A DNA stretch of 38,977 nt, from the NCBI GenBank assembly GCA_014653585.1, contig JACWEH010000011.1, forward strand, positions 1 to 38,977, read 5' to 3'. The notes beneath the pieces were generated by a model that was not told where the DNA came from, did no database searches, and saw only the letters and a list, made by a program, of their open reading frames with translations. The translations under genes were made by a program, and so were the position numbers. This DNA comes from Pelagibacterales bacterium SAG-MED38 (GTDB taxonomy: Bacteria > Pseudomonadota > Alphaproteobacteria > Pelagibacterales > Pelagibacteraceae). Of this stretch, positions 1 to 11,094 are shown piece by piece (within the stretch, counting starts at the first letter, position 1; every line of letters begins with the position of its first letter).

Positions 1-1020
1 AGAGAAAATCTTAGAAATGGTGATAGGGTAAGAGCATATATATATGATGTTAGATCTGAACTTAAAGGCCCACAAATTTTTATGTCAAGATCTCACCCGC
101 AATTTATGGCAAAGTTATTTATGCAGGAAGTCCCAGAAATTTACGATGGAATCATTTCTATTAAAAGTGTCGCTAGAGATCCAGGAAGTAGAGCGAAGAT
201 AGCAGTATATACTGAAGATGGCTCAATAGATCCAGTAGGAGCCTGTGTAGGAATGCGAGGTAGCAGAGTCCAAGCGGTAGTAAATGAATTACAAGGTGAA
301 AAAATTGATATAATAAACTGGTCCGAAAATGTTGCGAATCTTGCTATTTCTTCTCTTTCTCCAGCAGAGGTACTTAAAGTAGTTTTAGATGAAGATCAAA
401 ATAAAATAGAGGTCGTTGTCTCCGAAGAACACCTAAGCCTTGCAATTGGCAGAAGGGGACAAAACGTAAAACTTGCGACTGAGCTGACAGGTTATGAAAT
501 AGATATTTTAACTGAAGATGAGGAGTCATCAAAAAGACAAGAGGACTTCTCAACTAAAACAAATGTATTTATTGACTCACTAGATGTTGACGAAACTCTC
601 GCGCAACTTTTAGTAAGTGAGGGATTTGGAAGCATTGAAGAGGTAATTGATGCTGAAGAAAGTGAACTTCTAGCAATCGAAGGATTTGATGAAGAAATTG
701 CAGCTGAGTTAGTTGAGAGATCAAAGAAATATATGTCTGAGTTGGATGAAAAAAATAACAAAAAACTTGAGGAGTATAATGTTTCAAAAGATTTGATTGA
801 ATTCAGTTTTTTATCTAAAGCGATGTTAGTAAAACTTGCCGAGAATAATATAAAGACATTGGAAGATTTTGCAGGCCTAACCACTGATGATCTAATCGGA
901 TATCTTGAAGATAGAAGTGATAAAAATTCTAGAGTTTCTGGTCTATTCGAAGAATTTAATATTAACAAAGATGAAGGCGATCAATTAATTATGGAGGCAA
1001 GAAAAATATGGCTTGATTAG
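1..1020 (+). CDS. nusA: Transcription termination/antitermination factor NusA (5' truncated)
   Basis: RNA polymerase-binding elongation factor that modulates pausing, termination and antitermination. The frame is open from the first base of the window, so the start lies upstream; 339 residues are present, and the N-terminal RNAP-binding domain and the beginning of S1 are missing. Visible in order: the end of the S1 domain (GDRVRAYIYDV, then MSRSHPQF), KH1 (DPVGACVGMRGSRVQAV), KH2 (SLAIGRRGQNVKLA), then an acidic C-terminal region with two helix-hairpin-helix-like repeats (around LLVSEGFGSIEEV and LAENNIKTLEDF), as in proteobacterial NusA. It is followed after 21 bp by infB, the classical nusA-infB order, but with no ylxR gene between them. 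The family assignment is certain; only the 5' end is missing. Confidence 0.97.
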   Translation, partial: RENLRNGDRVRAYIYDVRSELKGPQIFMSRSHPQFMAKLFMQEVPEIYDGIISIKSVARDPGSRAKIAVYTEDGSIDPVGACVGMRGSRVQAVVNELQGEKIDIINWSENVANLAISSLSPAEVLKVVLDEDQNKIEVVVSEEHLSLAIGRRGQNVKLATELTGYEIDILTEDEESSKRQEDFSTKTNVFIDSLDVDETLAQLLVSEGFGSIEEVIDAEESELLAIEGFDEEIAAELVERSKKYMSELDEKNNKKLEEYNVSKDLIEFSFLSKAMLVKLAENNIKTLEDFAGLTTDDLIGYLEDRSDKNSRVSGLFEEFNINKDEGDQLIMEARKIWLD

Positions 1021-1041
1021 TCATATATCTAAAGAACTCTC

Positions 1042-3447
1042 ATGACTGAAAATAAAGAGATAAAAAAAGGAAAAAAAACGCTAAGTCTTAAGTTGGGTTC
1101 GAAACCCATCATCTCCAACAAAAGAGGGATCGAGGCAGGCAAGACAGTAATTGTAGAAAAAAAAAGGTACAAAAGAAATACCAATACAGATCAGAAGCCT
1201 GAACAGGCATCACTAGATAAAAAAGAAGTTACCAGCACATCCAACGTAGCAGAAAAAACTATCACAGATACGAAGTCAAGATCAGGTGTAATTTTGAAAC
1301 CACTGACTAAGGATGAACAAAAAAAGATTTTACAAGCAGATAGCAAAGAAGAAAAAATTGATGCTATTGATAAAATAAGAAAGGGTAATTCAGCTGAAGA
1401 GTCCACAAATGAAAAAGATACAAAATTTGAGGACAATTCAGAATCTAGTATTGAATTAAAAGAAGATAAAAAAGATATTGAGAAGAAGAAGGCCATTCAA
1501 GATAAAGAAACAGATTTTCAAGAAAAAAAGAAACCAACCAGCACCTTTGGTAGAAAAAAAATTAGAGAGAGAAAAGTAACTATTGTCACTGCCTTGAGTG
1601 ATGTGGATGAAAGAACGAGGAGCTTAGCTGCATACAAAAGAGCAAAGCAAAAGACAAGAAAAAACCAAGCAGATCAAGAGCCTGCTAAAAAAATTGTTAG
1701 AGATGTTTATATTCCAGAACATTTAACAGTGAAAGAATTAGCCAATCGAATGACAGAAAAATCAGGAGATTTAATTAAATCATTAATGAAAATGGGAATG
1801 ATGGCTACAATAAATGAGTCTCTTGATGCAGATACAGCTGAATTATTAGTAACTGAATTTGGCCATAACTTTAAAAGAGAAAATATTGAGGAAATAGAGA
1901 AAGATTTAATTTCTAAGGACATTGAGGCAATAAAAGAAGACTCAAGATCACCTATTGTTACCATAATGGGTCATGTTGATCATGGAAAAACTTCTTTATT
2001 AGACAAAATCAGGAATGCAAATGTTGTTTCAGGAGAAAGTGGAGGTATTACTCAGCATATAGGCGCTTACGAAGTTGAGCATAAAGGTAGTAAAATTACT
2101 TTTATTGATACTCCTGGACATGCAGCATTTACAGATATGCGAGCAAGAGGTGCAAATGTAACTGATATAGTAATTTTAATTGTTGCCGCTGATGATGGAG
2201 TAATGCCTCAGACAAAAGAAGCAATAGCCCATGCTAAATCTGCAAATGCCCCAATTATAGTTGCAATTAATAAGTGTGATAAGGAGGAGGCTCAGCCTCA
2301 AAAAATTAAAGAACAATTATTATCAGAGGAATTAATCGTTGAAGATTTGTCTGGAGATATACAATGTATTGAAGTGTCAGCAGAAACAGGACACAACCTT
2401 GACAAACTTCTTGATTCAATTGTTGTTCAGTCAGAGGTTTCAGAGCTAAAGACAAATAATCAAACTTTTGCTGAAGCCACTGTAATCGAGGCTAATGTTG
2501 ATAAAGGTAGAGGTCCAATATGTAATATTATTATAACAAATGGAAAACTATCTGTTGGAGATATTGCTGTTGCAGGAAGTGAATACGGTAAGGTAAGAGC
2601 GATACTTAATGATAAGGGAAAAAATCTAAAAGAGGCAACTTCATCTATGCCTGTACAGGTCTTAGGTTTAAATAATCCTCCTGAGGCTGGAGATAGTTTT
2701 GTCACAGTTGAAAGTGACGAAAAAGCGAGAGAATTATGTGAGATTAGAAGTGAAATAAAAACTAATAAAGCGTTACCTAAGAAGATCAAAAATCTAGATG
2801 GAGATACAACATTTGGCTCATTAAATGGTAAAAAGGAAATATTGGAAGTTGTGGTGAAATCTGACACTCGAGGATCTTCAGAAGCTATCGTCCATCAAAT
2901 TGAAGGCATTGATAGTGATAAGATAAACATTAAAGTAATTCATTCAGGTGTGGGATTTATAAATGAAAGTGATGTTGCCCTCGCGTCAGCATCTAACGCA
3001 TTACTCATTTCATTTAATACGACAGCAACAAAAGAGGCAAAATCAAAGGCTAAGCTAAGTAATCTAAATATTCAAAATTTTAATATTATCTATGAACTTC
3101 TTGAATATGTTTCTGATTTTGCAAGCGGTAAACTTAAGCCTACTCTTCAAGAAAGCTTTATTGGTAAAGCAGAAGTTCTACAAATTTTCAAAGTTTCAAA
3201 AATAGGCTCAATCGCAGGTTGTATTGTTGTTGAAGGTTCTGTTAATAAAAATGCTAAAGTAAGAGTAACAAGAAATTCAGAAACCATATATGATGGTGAT
3301 ATTCTCAGTTTAAAACGAGAAAAAAATGAAGCAAATGAAGTTAAAGCTGGAACAGAATGTGGAATAAGTGTCAAAGAATTTAACGATTTCCAAATAGGAG
3401 ATAATATAGAAGTATTTAGTGTTGAGGAAATAGCACAGTCACTGTGA
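1042..3447 (+). CDS. infB: Translation initiation factor IF-2
   Basis: GTPase that brings fMet-tRNA to the 30S subunit and promotes subunit joining. It has 801 residues. The first 300 or so are Lys/Glu-rich and low in complexity, as expected for the variable IF2 N-terminal region, and contain an IF2N-like segment ([19 protein letters not shown]). The G domain begins with G1 GHVDHGKT at residues 310-317, followed by the switch-2 motif DTPGHAAF and a G4 motif NKCD. Domains II to IV follow, including the initiator-tRNA-binding C-terminal domain. The ATG start at 1042 is 21 bp after nusA; no strong Shine-Dalgarno is evident. An A9 run near 1157-1165 is in frame here. The stop overlaps the GTG of rbfA, implying translational coupling. 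Confidence 0.97.
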   Translation: MTENKEIKKGKKTLSLKLGSKPIISNKRGIEAGKTVIVEKKRYKRNTNTDQKPEQASLDKKEVTSTSNVAEKTITDTKSRSGVILKPLTKDEQKKILQADSKEEKIDAIDKIRKGNSAEESTNEKDTKFEDNSESSIELKEDKKDIEKKKAIQDKETDFQEKKKPTSTFGRKKIRERKVTIVTALSDVDERTRSLAAYKRAKQKTRKNQADQEPAKKIVRDVYIPEHLTVKELANRMTEKSGDLIKSLMKMGMMATINESLDADTAELLVTEFGHNFKRENIEEIEKDLISKDIEAIKEDSRSPIVTIMGHVDHGKTSLLDKIRNANVVSGESGGITQHIGAYEVEHKGSKITFIDTPGHAAFTDMRARGANVTDIVILIVAADDGVMPQTKEAIAHAKSANAPIIVAINKCDKEEAQPQKIKEQLLSEELIVEDLSGDIQCIEVSAETGHNLDKLLDSIVVQSEVSELKTNNQTFAEATVIEANVDKGRGPICNIIITNGKLSVGDIAVAGSEYGKVRAILNDKGKNLKEATSSMPVQVLGLNNPPEAGDSFVTVESDEKARELCEIRSEIKTNKALPKKIKNLDGDTTFGSLNGKKEILEVVVKSDTRGSSEAIVHQIEGIDSDKINIKVIHSGVGFINESDVALASASNALLISFNTTATKEAKSKAKLSNLNIQNFNIIYELLEYVSDFASGKLKPTLQESFIGKAEVLQIFKVSKIGSIAGCIVVEGSVNKNAKVRVTRNSETIYDGDILSLKREKNEANEVKAGTECGISVKEFNDFQIGDNIEVFSVEEIAQSL

Positions 3448-3833
3448 TCCTAAAAAGGAAATACGAAACCACTGATAGATCCCTAAAAGTTTCTGAAATA
3501 ATTAGAAAAGCAGTAAGTGAAGTTCTTGTAAGAAATGAATTTCCAATTAATCCATCATTTAATTTTCCATTAAGCGTTGTTAATGTTGAAATGAATAAGG
3601 ATCTTAAAATTGCTTATGTGTATGTATTAACTCATGAAAAAATAGATAAGGATGAAATTATAGAAAGACTAAAGAGCTGTAAAAAATATATTTCTCAAGA
3701 AGTAAATAAGTCAGTAGATCTTAAGTTTATTCCTAAGTTAGTATTTCGAAATGATGAGACAGTTGACCAATTAAATAATATCAACAAATTATTAAATTCT
3801 GATAAATTTATTAAAGACAATAATGTAGATTAA
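3444..3833 (+). CDS. rbfA: 30S ribosome-binding factor RbfA
   Basis: Small KH-fold protein that assists late maturation of the 30S subunit, acting on the 16S 5' end and central pseudoknot. It has 129 residues; the N-terminal helix (RSLKVSEIIRKAVSEVL) and the segment LKIAYVYVLTHE are typical of the family. The start is GTG at 3444, overlapping the infB TGA in a GTGA arrangement; no in-frame ATG exists nearby, which supports coupling to infB. It is followed one base later by truB. Family identity rests on the fold pattern plus the conserved infB-rbfA-truB order. Confidence 0.93.
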   Translation: MILKRKYETTDRSLKVSEIIRKAVSEVLVRNEFPINPSFNFPLSVVNVEMNKDLKIAYVYVLTHEKIDKDEIIERLKSCKKYISQEVNKSVDLKFIPKLVFRNDETVDQLNNINKLLNSDKFIKDNNVD

Positions 3834-3834
3834 G

Positions 3835-4710
3835 ATGAAAGATGGGTGGATCTTTATAGATAAACCTAAGGAGATAAGTTCATTTGAAGTTATCAGGAAA
3901 CTAAGAAAAATTCTTAACATTAAAAAAATTGGTCATGCAGGAACGTTAGATCCATTTGCTACTGGGGTCCTGGCAGTAGCACTAGGTGAAGCAACAAAAA
4001 GTATATCATATTTTAATGCTAGCAAGTTCTATCAATTTCGAGTTTTATTTGGGATATCAAAAGACACTGACGACTCTACTGGTAAAACTCTGCAGACCTC
4101 AGATGCAATTCCATCAAAAAAAGATATTGATGTATGTCTAAAAAATTTCATTGGTTTTCAACAACAGGTCCCTCCTAGATACTCAGCAGTAAAAATAAAT
4201 GGCAAAAGGGCCTATAAATTGGCAAGAGAAAACAAAACCTTTGAAATTAAATCTAAAGAGGTAAATATCCAGAATCTCACTTGTTCAGCTACAGAAAAAA
4301 AAGAAGAATTCATATTTACCATGGAATGCTCTAGTGGAACCTATGTAAGATCATTTGCTAGAGATCTAGGCAAAATGCTTAATACATTTGCTCATGTTTC
4401 TGAGTTAAGAAGGATCAAAATTGGAAAATTTGGTGAAAATAATATTATTTTACTAGATAATTTAGCTGAATTAGTACATATTGGCGATCATTTTGAGATG
4501 ATACATTCTATTCAAGATGTACTGGACGACATCCCGGCAGTACAGCTAAATAGAGATTTAAGCAAGAAATTTCGAAATGGACTAAACTTTGATTACTTTA
4601 ATGAAGATATATTTGAAGATACTTTATTAATTATATCCGATGAAAAACTTTTAGGCATTGGCAAAGTTATAGAGGGAAAAATAAAACCTGTAAGGGTTTT
4701 CAATTTGTAA
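3835..4710 (+). CDS. truB: tRNA pseudouridine(55) synthase TruB
   Basis: Makes pseudouridine 55 in the T-loop of tRNAs. It has 291 residues. The N-terminal GWIFIDKPKEISSFEV matches the family opening, and the catalytic motif HAGTLDPFATGVL carries the nucleophilic Asp39. QQVPPRYSAVKINGKRAYKLAR is the conserved second block, and SSGTYVRSFARDLG the third. The start ATG is one base after the rbfA stop. It ends 11 bp before rpsO, so it belongs to the nusA-to-pnp transcription unit. Confidence 0.96.
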   Translation: MKDGWIFIDKPKEISSFEVIRKLRKILNIKKIGHAGTLDPFATGVLAVALGEATKSISYFNASKFYQFRVLFGISKDTDDSTGKTLQTSDAIPSKKDIDVCLKNFIGFQQQVPPRYSAVKINGKRAYKLARENKTFEIKSKEVNIQNLTCSATEKKEEFIFTMECSSGTYVRSFARDLGKMLNTFAHVSELRRIKIGKFGENNIILLDNLAELVHIGDHFEMIHSIQDVLDDIPAVQLNRDLSKKFRNGLNFDYFNEDIFEDTLLIISDEKLLGIGKVIEGKIKPVRVFNL

Positions 4711-4721
4711 AAGGATAAGAG

Positions 4722-4991
4722 ATGTCGATAAAAAGTGAAAGTAAAAGCAAACTCATTAATGAGTACTCAAGATCAGAAAAAGATACAGGTTCTCCAGAAG
4801 TACAAATAGCAATTCTTACTGAGAGAATTACCAATCTAACTGGACATTTTCAGTCTCATAAAAAAGATAACCATTCTAGAACTGGATTAATGAGATTGAT
4901 AAATCAAAGACGCAGTTTGCTAGCGTATTTAAAGAAAAGCAATAAAGATTCTTATGACAAGTTAATCGATAAATTAGGAATTAGAAAATAA
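4722..4991 (+). CDS. rpsO: 30S ribosomal protein S15
   Basis: Primary 16S rRNA-binding protein of the platform of the small subunit. It has 89 residues, exactly the family length, with the signature [16 protein letters not shown] and the LxxHxxxHKKDxHSRxGL pattern ([18 protein letters not shown]). An AAGGA Shine-Dalgarno lies about 7 bases upstream of the ATG. Next in line is pnp after 30 bp, the usual rpsO-pnp pair. I see no strong intrinsic terminator between them. Confidence 0.98.
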   Translation: MSIKSESKSKLINEYSRSEKDTGSPEVQIAILTERITNLTGHFQSHKKDNHSRTGLMRLINQRRSLLAYLKKSNKDSYDKLIDKLGIRK

Positions 4992-5021
4992 TAATGAACT
5001 ATATTAAATTTAAAGGAATGA

Positions 5022-7097
5022 ATGAATATGAAAGAAGTGATTTCAAGAGAAATGAACTGGGGCGACCAGAAACTAAAAATAGAAACAGGAAAAGTAGCAA
5101 AACAGGCAACAGCATCAACAATTGTTAGCTATGGTGATACAGTTGTTATGGCAAATGTCGTAGCAGCTAAAGAGCCAAAACCAGATTTAGATTTTTTCCC
5201 ACTTACAGTAAGTTATCAGGAAAAATTTTACGCTGCTGGTAAAATTCCAGGTGGTTTTTTTAAAAGAGAGGGAAGACCAACAGAGTTTGAAACTCTTACC
5301 TCAAGATTAATTGATCGTCCAATCAGGCCTCTCTTTCCAGAAGGTTTTAAAAATGAAACTCAGGTTATATTAACTGTGCTTTCGCATGACGGAGAAACCA
5401 ATCCTGACATTGTTGCAATGATAGCGGCCTCAAGTGCATTAACATTGTCTGGAGTTCCTTTTATGGGCCCAATTGGTGGATGTAGAGTGGGTTATGATGG
5501 ATCAAATTATACATTGAATCCAAAAATAAATGATGATGGAGATCTTGATCTTGTCGTTGCGGGCACTAGCGACGCTGTACTAATGGTTGAGTCTGAAGCA
5601 AAGCAGCTTTCAGAGGAAATAATGTTAGGAGCAGTAAAGTTTGGTCATGAGTCAATGCAAGAGGTTATAAAAATCATAATCAATCTTGCTGAGGAATGCG
5701 CAAATGACCCTTGGGAGTTCAGCCATACAATTAATGAGTCATTGTTAGATGAAATTAAAAAAACTTGTGAAGATAAAATTGCGAAGAGTTACTCAATTGT
5801 TGATAAGATGGAAAGACAAAGTTCGCTTTCTGAAATTAAGTCAAGTTTAGAGGATCAATATAAAGAAAACGAGGAGTACAGCATCAACGAGGTAATGGGA
5901 TATTTTAAAAAAATCGAAAAAAATGTTGTGAGATCTCAAATATTAAACAATCAATCTAGAATTGACGGTCGGAAGTTAGATGAAGTAAGAAATATTTCGT
6001 CAGAAGTATCGTGGCTGCCAAGAACTCATGGATCTGCTTTATTTACAAGAGGTGAGACTCAAGCAATTGTTGTGGCAACTTTAGGATTTGGCGAAGATGA
6101 ACAAAGAATTGAAGCATTGCAAGGATCATACAAAGAAAATTTCATGCTTCATTATAATTTTCCACCATATTCAGTTGGTGAAGTGGGAAGACTAGGAGCA
6201 ACAGGTAGACGTGAAATTGGCCATGGAAAACTTGCATGGAGAGCTCTAAAGGCAGTTTTACCATCAAAAGATGACTTTGATTATACCATTAGATTAGTCT
6301 CAGATATTACGGAGTCAAATGGATCATCATATATGGCAACTGTGTGTGGTTCATCACTTGCATTAATGGATGCAGGAGTTCCTATTAAAAATTCTGTTTC
6401 AGGAATAGCAATGGGCTTAATTAAAGAAGGTGATGATTTTGCAGTTCTATCAGACATTTTGGGAGATGAAGATCACCTTGGTGACATGGACTTTAAGGTG
6501 GCTGGAACCAAGGAAGGTGTAACCTCTCTTCAAATGGACATTAAGATCACAGGCATCACCTATGAAATTATGGAGAAAGCCCTTGAACAAGCAAAGGGTG
6601 GGAGAGACTATATTCTTAATGAAATGAACAAAGAAATTTCTGAAGCCAGAACAGAACTAGGTCCTTACACCCCTCGTAGTGAGACAATAAAAGTCAAAAG
6701 GGACAATATTGGAGAAATAATTGGCAAAGGTGGTTCTACAATTAAGGATATTATAGAAAAATCTGGAGCAAAGATTGACATCAGTGATAATGGAAATGTT
6801 AAAATTGCTGGAACTAATAACGAAAGTATTGAGGCGGCTAAAGAACTAATCAATTCTATAATTGAAGAGCCAGAGGTGGGACAGGTTTATGAAGGTAAAG
6901 TTGTTAAGATTATGGAATTTGGTGCTTTTGTTAACTTCTTTGGAAAAAGGGACGGCCTTGTTCATATTTCTCAACTCTCAAAAGAAAGAGTTGAAAAAGT
7001 TACTGACGTAGTAAATGAGGGTGATATAGTCAAGGTAAAGGTTCTTGGTTTTGATAAAGGTAAAGTTAAATTATCAATTAAGGATACTGAAGAATAA
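5022..7097 (+). CDS. pnp: Polyribonucleotide nucleotidyltransferase (PNPase)
   Basis: Phosphorolytic 3'-5' exoribonuclease of the degradosome. It has 691 residues with two RNase PH domains (the first with [21 protein letters not shown], the second with [15 protein letters not shown] and the catalytic-region [16 protein letters not shown]), a KH domain ([15 protein letters not shown]) and a C-terminal S1 domain ([16 protein letters not shown]). An AAAGGA Shine-Dalgarno at 5012-5017 could serve either the ATG at 5022 (spacing 4) or the in-frame ATG at 5028 (spacing 10); 5028 is equally or more plausible and gives 689 residues. The last domain ends shortly after S1, without a long acidic tail. 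Confidence 0.96.
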   Translation: MNMKEVISREMNWGDQKLKIETGKVAKQATASTIVSYGDTVVMANVVAAKEPKPDLDFFPLTVSYQEKFYAAGKIPGGFFKREGRPTEFETLTSRLIDRPIRPLFPEGFKNETQVILTVLSHDGETNPDIVAMIAASSALTLSGVPFMGPIGGCRVGYDGSNYTLNPKINDDGDLDLVVAGTSDAVLMVESEAKQLSEEIMLGAVKFGHESMQEVIKIIINLAEECANDPWEFSHTINESLLDEIKKTCEDKIAKSYSIVDKMERQSSLSEIKSSLEDQYKENEEYSINEVMGYFKKIEKNVVRSQILNNQSRIDGRKLDEVRNISSEVSWLPRTHGSALFTRGETQAIVVATLGFGEDEQRIEALQGSYKENFMLHYNFPPYSVGEVGRLGATGRREIGHGKLAWRALKAVLPSKDDFDYTIRLVSDITESNGSSYMATVCGSSLALMDAGVPIKNSVSGIAMGLIKEGDDFAVLSDILGDEDHLGDMDFKVAGTKEGVTSLQMDIKITGITYEIMEKALEQAKGGRDYILNEMNKEISEARTELGPYTPRSETIKVKRDNIGEIIGKGGSTIKDIIEKSGAKIDISDNGNVKIAGTNNESIEAAKELINSIIEEPEVGQVYEGKVVKIMEFGAFVNFFGKRDGLVHISQLSKERVEKVTDVVNEGDIVKVKVLGFDKGKVKLSIKDTEE

Positions 7098-7115
7098 TTT
7101 TTTTAAAAATTTGAA

Positions 7116-8567
7116 ATGATCCAAATAGATACTTCTGAAGATAAACTTCATGAAGAGTGTGGTGTATTTGGTATATTTGGGAGTCCAGACGCATCAACTT
7201 TAACAGCTCTAGGGTTGCACGCACTACAACATAGAGGTCAAGAAGGTGCGGGTATTGTCACTTTTGATGGAGAAAAATTTCATGGTGTCAGAAGACCCGG
7301 CCTAGTTGGTGACCACTTTAATAAAACAGAAGTTATAGACAGACTCTTAGGTAGCAACGCTATAGGTCATGTAAGATATTCCACAACTGGCAACTCAATA
7401 CTAAAAAATATCCAGCCACTATATGCAGATCTATCCTCAGGCGGTTTTGCATGTGCGCATAATGGAAATTTAACAAATGCATCTATTTTGAGGGATTCTC
7501 TTGTTAAAGATGGTGCTATATTTCAGTCAACATCTGACACAGAAACAATTCTTCAGCTTGTAGCTAAATCAAGTAGGCAGCAAACAGTTGATAAATTAAT
7601 AGATGCATTATTCAAAATACAAGGGGCTTATTCATTAGTAATATTAACTAATAAGAAATTAATTGGAGTAAGGGATCCTTATGGTATTCGCCCTCTTGTT
7701 CTTGGTGATCTTAATGGAGCGCCCGTGCTGACATCAGAAACTTGCGCACTAGATATTATAGGCGCTAAGTATGTCAGAGATGTTGAGCACGGTGAAATAA
7801 TTATTATATCTGAAGATGGAATGGAAAGTATAAAGCCATTCCCTAAAGTTCAAGAAAGGCCATGTATTTTTGAGAGAATATATTTTTCAAGACCTGATAG
7901 TATAGTGGGTGGCAAAACTGTTTACACTTATAGAAAAAATCTAGGTCAAGAGCTTGCAAAAGAAAACCACATTGATGCTGATGTCATCATTCCGGTACCT
8001 GATTCTGGAGTACCGGCAGCACTTGGATACTCTCAAGAGTCTAAAATTCCATTTGAATTAGGCATTATAAGAAATCATTATGTAGGCCGTACATTCATAG
8101 AGCCATCACAATCTATTAGGCAATTTGGGGTAAAGTTAAAACATAATGCAAACTCTTCTTATATAAAAAATAAGAAAGTTATTCTGATTGACGATTCAAT
8201 AGTAAGGGGCACAACAGCAAAAAAAATTATAAAGATGGTTTATGATGCTGGAGCTAAAGAAGTACATCTTGGAATTGCATGCCCTCCTATTAAGCATCCA
8301 GATTTTTATGGAATTGATACGCCAGATTACAATGAGCTAATAGCTGCAAAATCCTCATTAGAGGAAATCAATAATATCATTGGTTCAAAATCAATATTCT
8401 TTCTTTCTTTAGAGGGAACTTATAAAGCGATGGGTTATGAAAAGAGAGATAATGAAACACCCCAATTTACAGATCATTGTTTCACAGGTGATTATCCAAC
8501 TAGTCTTTTGGATAGAGAACAGGGAACAGTATCAAAACAATTTTCACTTTTGTCTGAGAAGAATTAA
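7116..8567 (+). CDS. purF: Amidophosphoribosyltransferase PurF
   Basis: First committed step of purine synthesis: glutamine-dependent formation of phosphoribosylamine from PRPP. It has 483 residues. A 14-residue propeptide precedes the catalytic Cys15 (EECGVFGIFG), so it is the processed, B. subtilis-like class. The PRPP-binding loop is VILIDDSIVRGTT at about 355-367. Of the four Cys that bind the 4Fe-4S cluster in the B. subtilis enzyme, candidates are Cys250 (ERPC), Cys389 (IACPP) and Cys455 (DHCFTG); the position that would complete the CxxC pair is Thr452. It lies 18 bp behind pnp and probably shares its transcript. The stop overlaps the convergent fabI stop by 4 bp. Confidence 0.96.
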   Translation: MIQIDTSEDKLHEECGVFGIFGSPDASTLTALGLHALQHRGQEGAGIVTFDGEKFHGVRRPGLVGDHFNKTEVIDRLLGSNAIGHVRYSTTGNSILKNIQPLYADLSSGGFACAHNGNLTNASILRDSLVKDGAIFQSTSDTETILQLVAKSSRQQTVDKLIDALFKIQGAYSLVILTNKKLIGVRDPYGIRPLVLGDLNGAPVLTSETCALDIIGAKYVRDVEHGEIIIISEDGMESIKPFPKVQERPCIFERIYFSRPDSIVGGKTVYTYRKNLGQELAKENHIDADVIIPVPDSGVPAALGYSQESKIPFELGIIRNHYVGRTFIEPSQSIRQFGVKLKHNANSSYIKNKKVILIDDSIVRGTTAKKIIKMVYDAGAKEVHLGIACPPIKHPDFYGIDTPDYNELIAAKSSLEEINNIIGSKSIFFLSLEGTYKAMGYEKRDNETPQFTDHCFTGDYPTSLLDREQGTVSKQFSLLSEKN

Positions 8568-9343
8568 ATTTCTTTTGGAACTCCCACTTTATTATACCCA
8601 CAATCTACGTAATGAACTTCACCTGTAACACCTGAAGACATATCGCTCAGTAAATACAGGCCTGATTTACCAACATCTTCGAGGTTAATATTTCTATTCA
8701 TAAGAGAATTTTTCTCAGACCATTTCATCATATCTTTGCCACCTGATATTCCAGCCATTGCAAGAGTTTTCATTGGACCAGCAGAGAGAGCGTTAACTCT
8801 AATGTTTGAGGGTCCTAAATCAGCCGCTAAATATCTCACACTTGATTCCAAAGCGGCTTTTGCAACACCCATTACATTGTAATTCCTAATATATTTTTGG
8901 GAGCCGTCATAGGTTAAGGTAACCATAGATCCTCCATTTTTCATAAGTCTTTCAGCCTCATGAGCAACTTCAGTAAATGAAAAACATGAAATCAACATGG
9001 TGTTCGAAAAGTTTTCTCTAGAGGTATTTAGATACTTACCTTTTAATTCATCTTTATTTGAAAAAGCAATGGAATGTAAAATAAAATCTATAGTTCCCCA
9101 TCTTTCTTCAATGAGTTTGAATGAATCTTTTATAGAACCATCTTTTAAGACATCACACTCAATTAAAAAATCGTTATTGATCGATTCCGCTAATGGCTTT
9201 ACTCTTCTTTCTAAAGACTCACCTTGGTAAGTAAAACAGAGTTCAGCTCCCTCATTAGCAAGTTGTTGTGATATTCCCCAAGCAATTGAATGATCATTTG
9301 CAACTCCCATTATAATACCTTTTTTACCACTCAGTGATTTCAT
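8564..9343 (-). CDS. fabI: Enoyl-[acyl-carrier-protein] reductase (NADH), FabI
   Basis: Reduces trans-2-enoyl-ACP in the last step of each fatty-acid elongation cycle. It has 259 residues with a Rossmann-fold SDR opening ([19 protein letters not shown]) and the FabI-type catalytic pair Tyr155 and Lys162 in [13 protein letters not shown]. The following [14 protein letters not shown] is also diagnostic. It is the last gene of fabA-fabB-fabI and overlaps the end of fabB by 4 bp. Its 3' end overlaps purF tail to tail. It belongs to the triclosan-target FabI class, as opposed to FabK, FabL or FabV. Confidence 0.96.
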   Translation of the reverse strand: MKSLSGKKGIIMGVANDHSIAWGISQQLANEGAELCFTYQGESLERRVKPLAESINNDFLIECDVLKDGSIKDSFKLIEERWGTIDFILHSIAFSNKDELKGKYLNTSRENFSNTMLISCFSFTEVAHEAERLMKNGGSMVTLTYDGSQKYIRNYNVMGVAKAALESSVRYLAADLGPSNIRVNALSAGPMKTLAMAGISGGKDMMKWSEKNSLMNRNINLEDVGKSGLYLLSDMSSGVTGEVHYVDCGYNKVGVPKEI

Positions 9344-10551
9344 GACTCATACCTCCTAAAAACTAAAGAAGCATTAGTTCCACCGAAACCAAAACTATTA
9401 CTCATTGCTATATTAATTTTTTCATCGATGCGAGAAGTCAATATATTCATTCCATTAGCATCTTCATCTAACTCTTCAATATTTGCTGACTCTGATAGAA
9501 AATTGTTATTCATCATAAGTAAAGTGTAAATTGACTCGTGTACTCCAGCAGCTCCAAGCGAATGTCCACTTAATGACTTAGTAGAGCTTATGAAGGGAAT
9601 TTCATTTTTAAAAACTTCTTTAATAGCTTTTAATTCAGCCTTGTCTCCAACAGGAGTTGAGGTTCCATGGGCATTTATATAGTCAACTTTTTCTATATCT
9701 TTTGTTGCCATTAGCATGCACCTTGCCGCACCTTCTCCTGAAGGTTGAACCATATCATAGCCATCTGAGGTTGCTCCATAACCTACAATTTCTGCATATA
9801 TTTTTGCATTTCTTTTTATTGCAGTTTCTAGTTCTTCAAGAACAACCACGCCTCCTCCACCAGCAATTACAAAACCATCTCTTTGAGAGTCAAAAGCCCT
9901 CGAAGCTTTAGTTGGATCATCATTATATTTTGACGAAAGAGCTGGCATTGCGTCAAATAAAGCTGATAAAGTCCAGTCAAGTTCTTCACCACCACCTGCA
10001 AAAATTCTATCTTGCTTACCTAATTGAATAAGCTCATATGCATTACCTATGCAGTGGGCGCTTGTTGAACAAGCGGAACTAATAGAATAGTTAACTCCTT
10101 TAATTTTAAAATATGTTGATAAAGTTGCAGAGTTTGTACTGCACATAACTTTGGGAACACTAGTGGGTCCAATTTTTTTTGGTCCTTTTTCCCTTGTAAT
10201 ATCAAATGCTCTTAACAGACTTTTAGTTGATGGGCCGCCAGACCCCATTATTAACCCTGTTTGATTATTAGAAATTTCATCTTCACTTAAACTTGAGTCA
10301 CTTATAGCTTCATTCATCGCTATATAATTGTAGCTTGCCCCATCACCCATAAACCTTAAGAATTTTCTTTCGATTGACTCTTCCAAATTTAAATTGATTT
10401 GCCCACTAACTTGACTTCTAAATCCCATATCTTTTTGGGACTCGTCAAACGCGATACCAGATTTTGTATTAAAAAGTGAATCATTTACTTCACTTTTATT
10501 ATTTCCTAAAGATGAGACTATCCCTATTCCTGTAATTACAACTCTTCTCAT
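9340..10551 (-). CDS. fabB: Beta-ketoacyl-ACP synthase I, FabB
   Basis: Condensing enzyme that elongates acyl-ACPs, including the cis-unsaturated intermediates made by FabA. It has 403 residues. The Cys-His-His triad is visible: Cys161 in [12 protein letters not shown], His295 in [11 protein letters not shown] and His330 in [11 protein letters not shown], with the C-terminal [14 protein letters not shown]. The partner fabA upstream points to FabB and not FabF. Its start overlaps the fabA stop by one base, so both are translationally coupled. Confidence 0.95.
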   Translation of the reverse strand: MRRVVITGIGIVSSLGNNKSEVNDSLFNTKSGIAFDESQKDMGFRSQVSGQINLNLEESIERKFLRFMGDGASYNYIAMNEAISDSSLSEDEISNNQTGLIMGSGGPSTKSLLRAFDITREKGPKKIGPTSVPKVMCSTNSATLSTYFKIKGVNYSISSACSTSAHCIGNAYELIQLGKQDRIFAGGGEELDWTLSALFDAMPALSSKYNDDPTKASRAFDSQRDGFVIAGGGGVVVLEELETAIKRNAKIYAEIVGYGATSDGYDMVQPSGEGAARCMLMATKDIEKVDYINAHGTSTPVGDKAELKAIKEVFKNEIPFISSTKSLSGHSLGAAGVHESIYTLLMMNNNFLSESANIEELDEDANGMNILTSRIDEKINIAMSNSFGFGGTNASLVFRRYES

Positions 10552-11051
10552 TATTTGATTAGGCCAACTTTGAGCCCCTCTGCTGTATATATTTCCTTAC
10601 CGTCTACTAAAACGGAGCCATCACCAACACCAACAATGACGCCTCTTTTTATTATTTTCTTCATGTTGATTTTATACTCAACAAGCTTAGACTCCTTTAA
10701 TATTTCTCCACCAAATTTCACACTTGAAGAGCCTAAAGCTCTTCCTCGTCCAGGGTTACCAATCCAACCTAAATAGAAACCTACGAGTTGCCACATTGCA
10801 TCTAATCCTAGGCATCCAGGCATCACAGGGTCCATCTCAAAATGACAATCAAAAAACCAAAGATCTGGATCAATATCTAGCTCAGCAAGGATCTCTCCCT
10901 TTTCATATTTTCCACTGTCATCTGTGATTTTGGTAATGCGGTCAAACATTAACATTGGGGGCAAGGGAAGCCTTGCATTGCCAATCCCAAACATAGTTCC
11001 ATGAGCGCATTCCAGTAATTCTTCTTTTGTAAAGCTTGATTTTTTTTCCAC
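10551..11051 (-). CDS. fabA: 3-hydroxydecanoyl-ACP dehydratase/isomerase FabA
   Basis: Dehydrates 3-hydroxydecanoyl-ACP and isomerises the product, creating the cis double bond of the anaerobic unsaturated fatty-acid pathway. It has 166 residues; the catalytic His70 (FFDCHF) and Asp84 (LGLDAMWQL) fall at the same numbers as in E. coli FabA, together with DPVMPGCLG. It is the first gene of fabA-fabB-fabI and is divergent from irr across 93 bp, an arrangement known from Rhizobiales and relatives. Confidence 0.96.
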   Translation of the reverse strand: MEKKSSFTKEELLECAHGTMFGIGNARLPLPPMLMFDRITKITDDSGKYEKGEILAELDIDPDLWFFDCHFEMDPVMPGCLGLDAMWQLVGFYLGWIGNPGRGRALGSSSVKFGGEILKESKLVEYKINMKKIIKRGVIVGVGDGSVLVDGKEIYTAEGLKVGLIK

Positions 11052-11094
11052 TAAGGTTATTTATCTCATTGTTTTATATGAAGTTTAATTAGAC

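Noticed and set aside
8437..8628. 63-codon plus-strand open frame at the end of purF
   Set aside because: It overlaps purF in another frame, crosses the convergent fabI end, and has no family features; a shadow frame.
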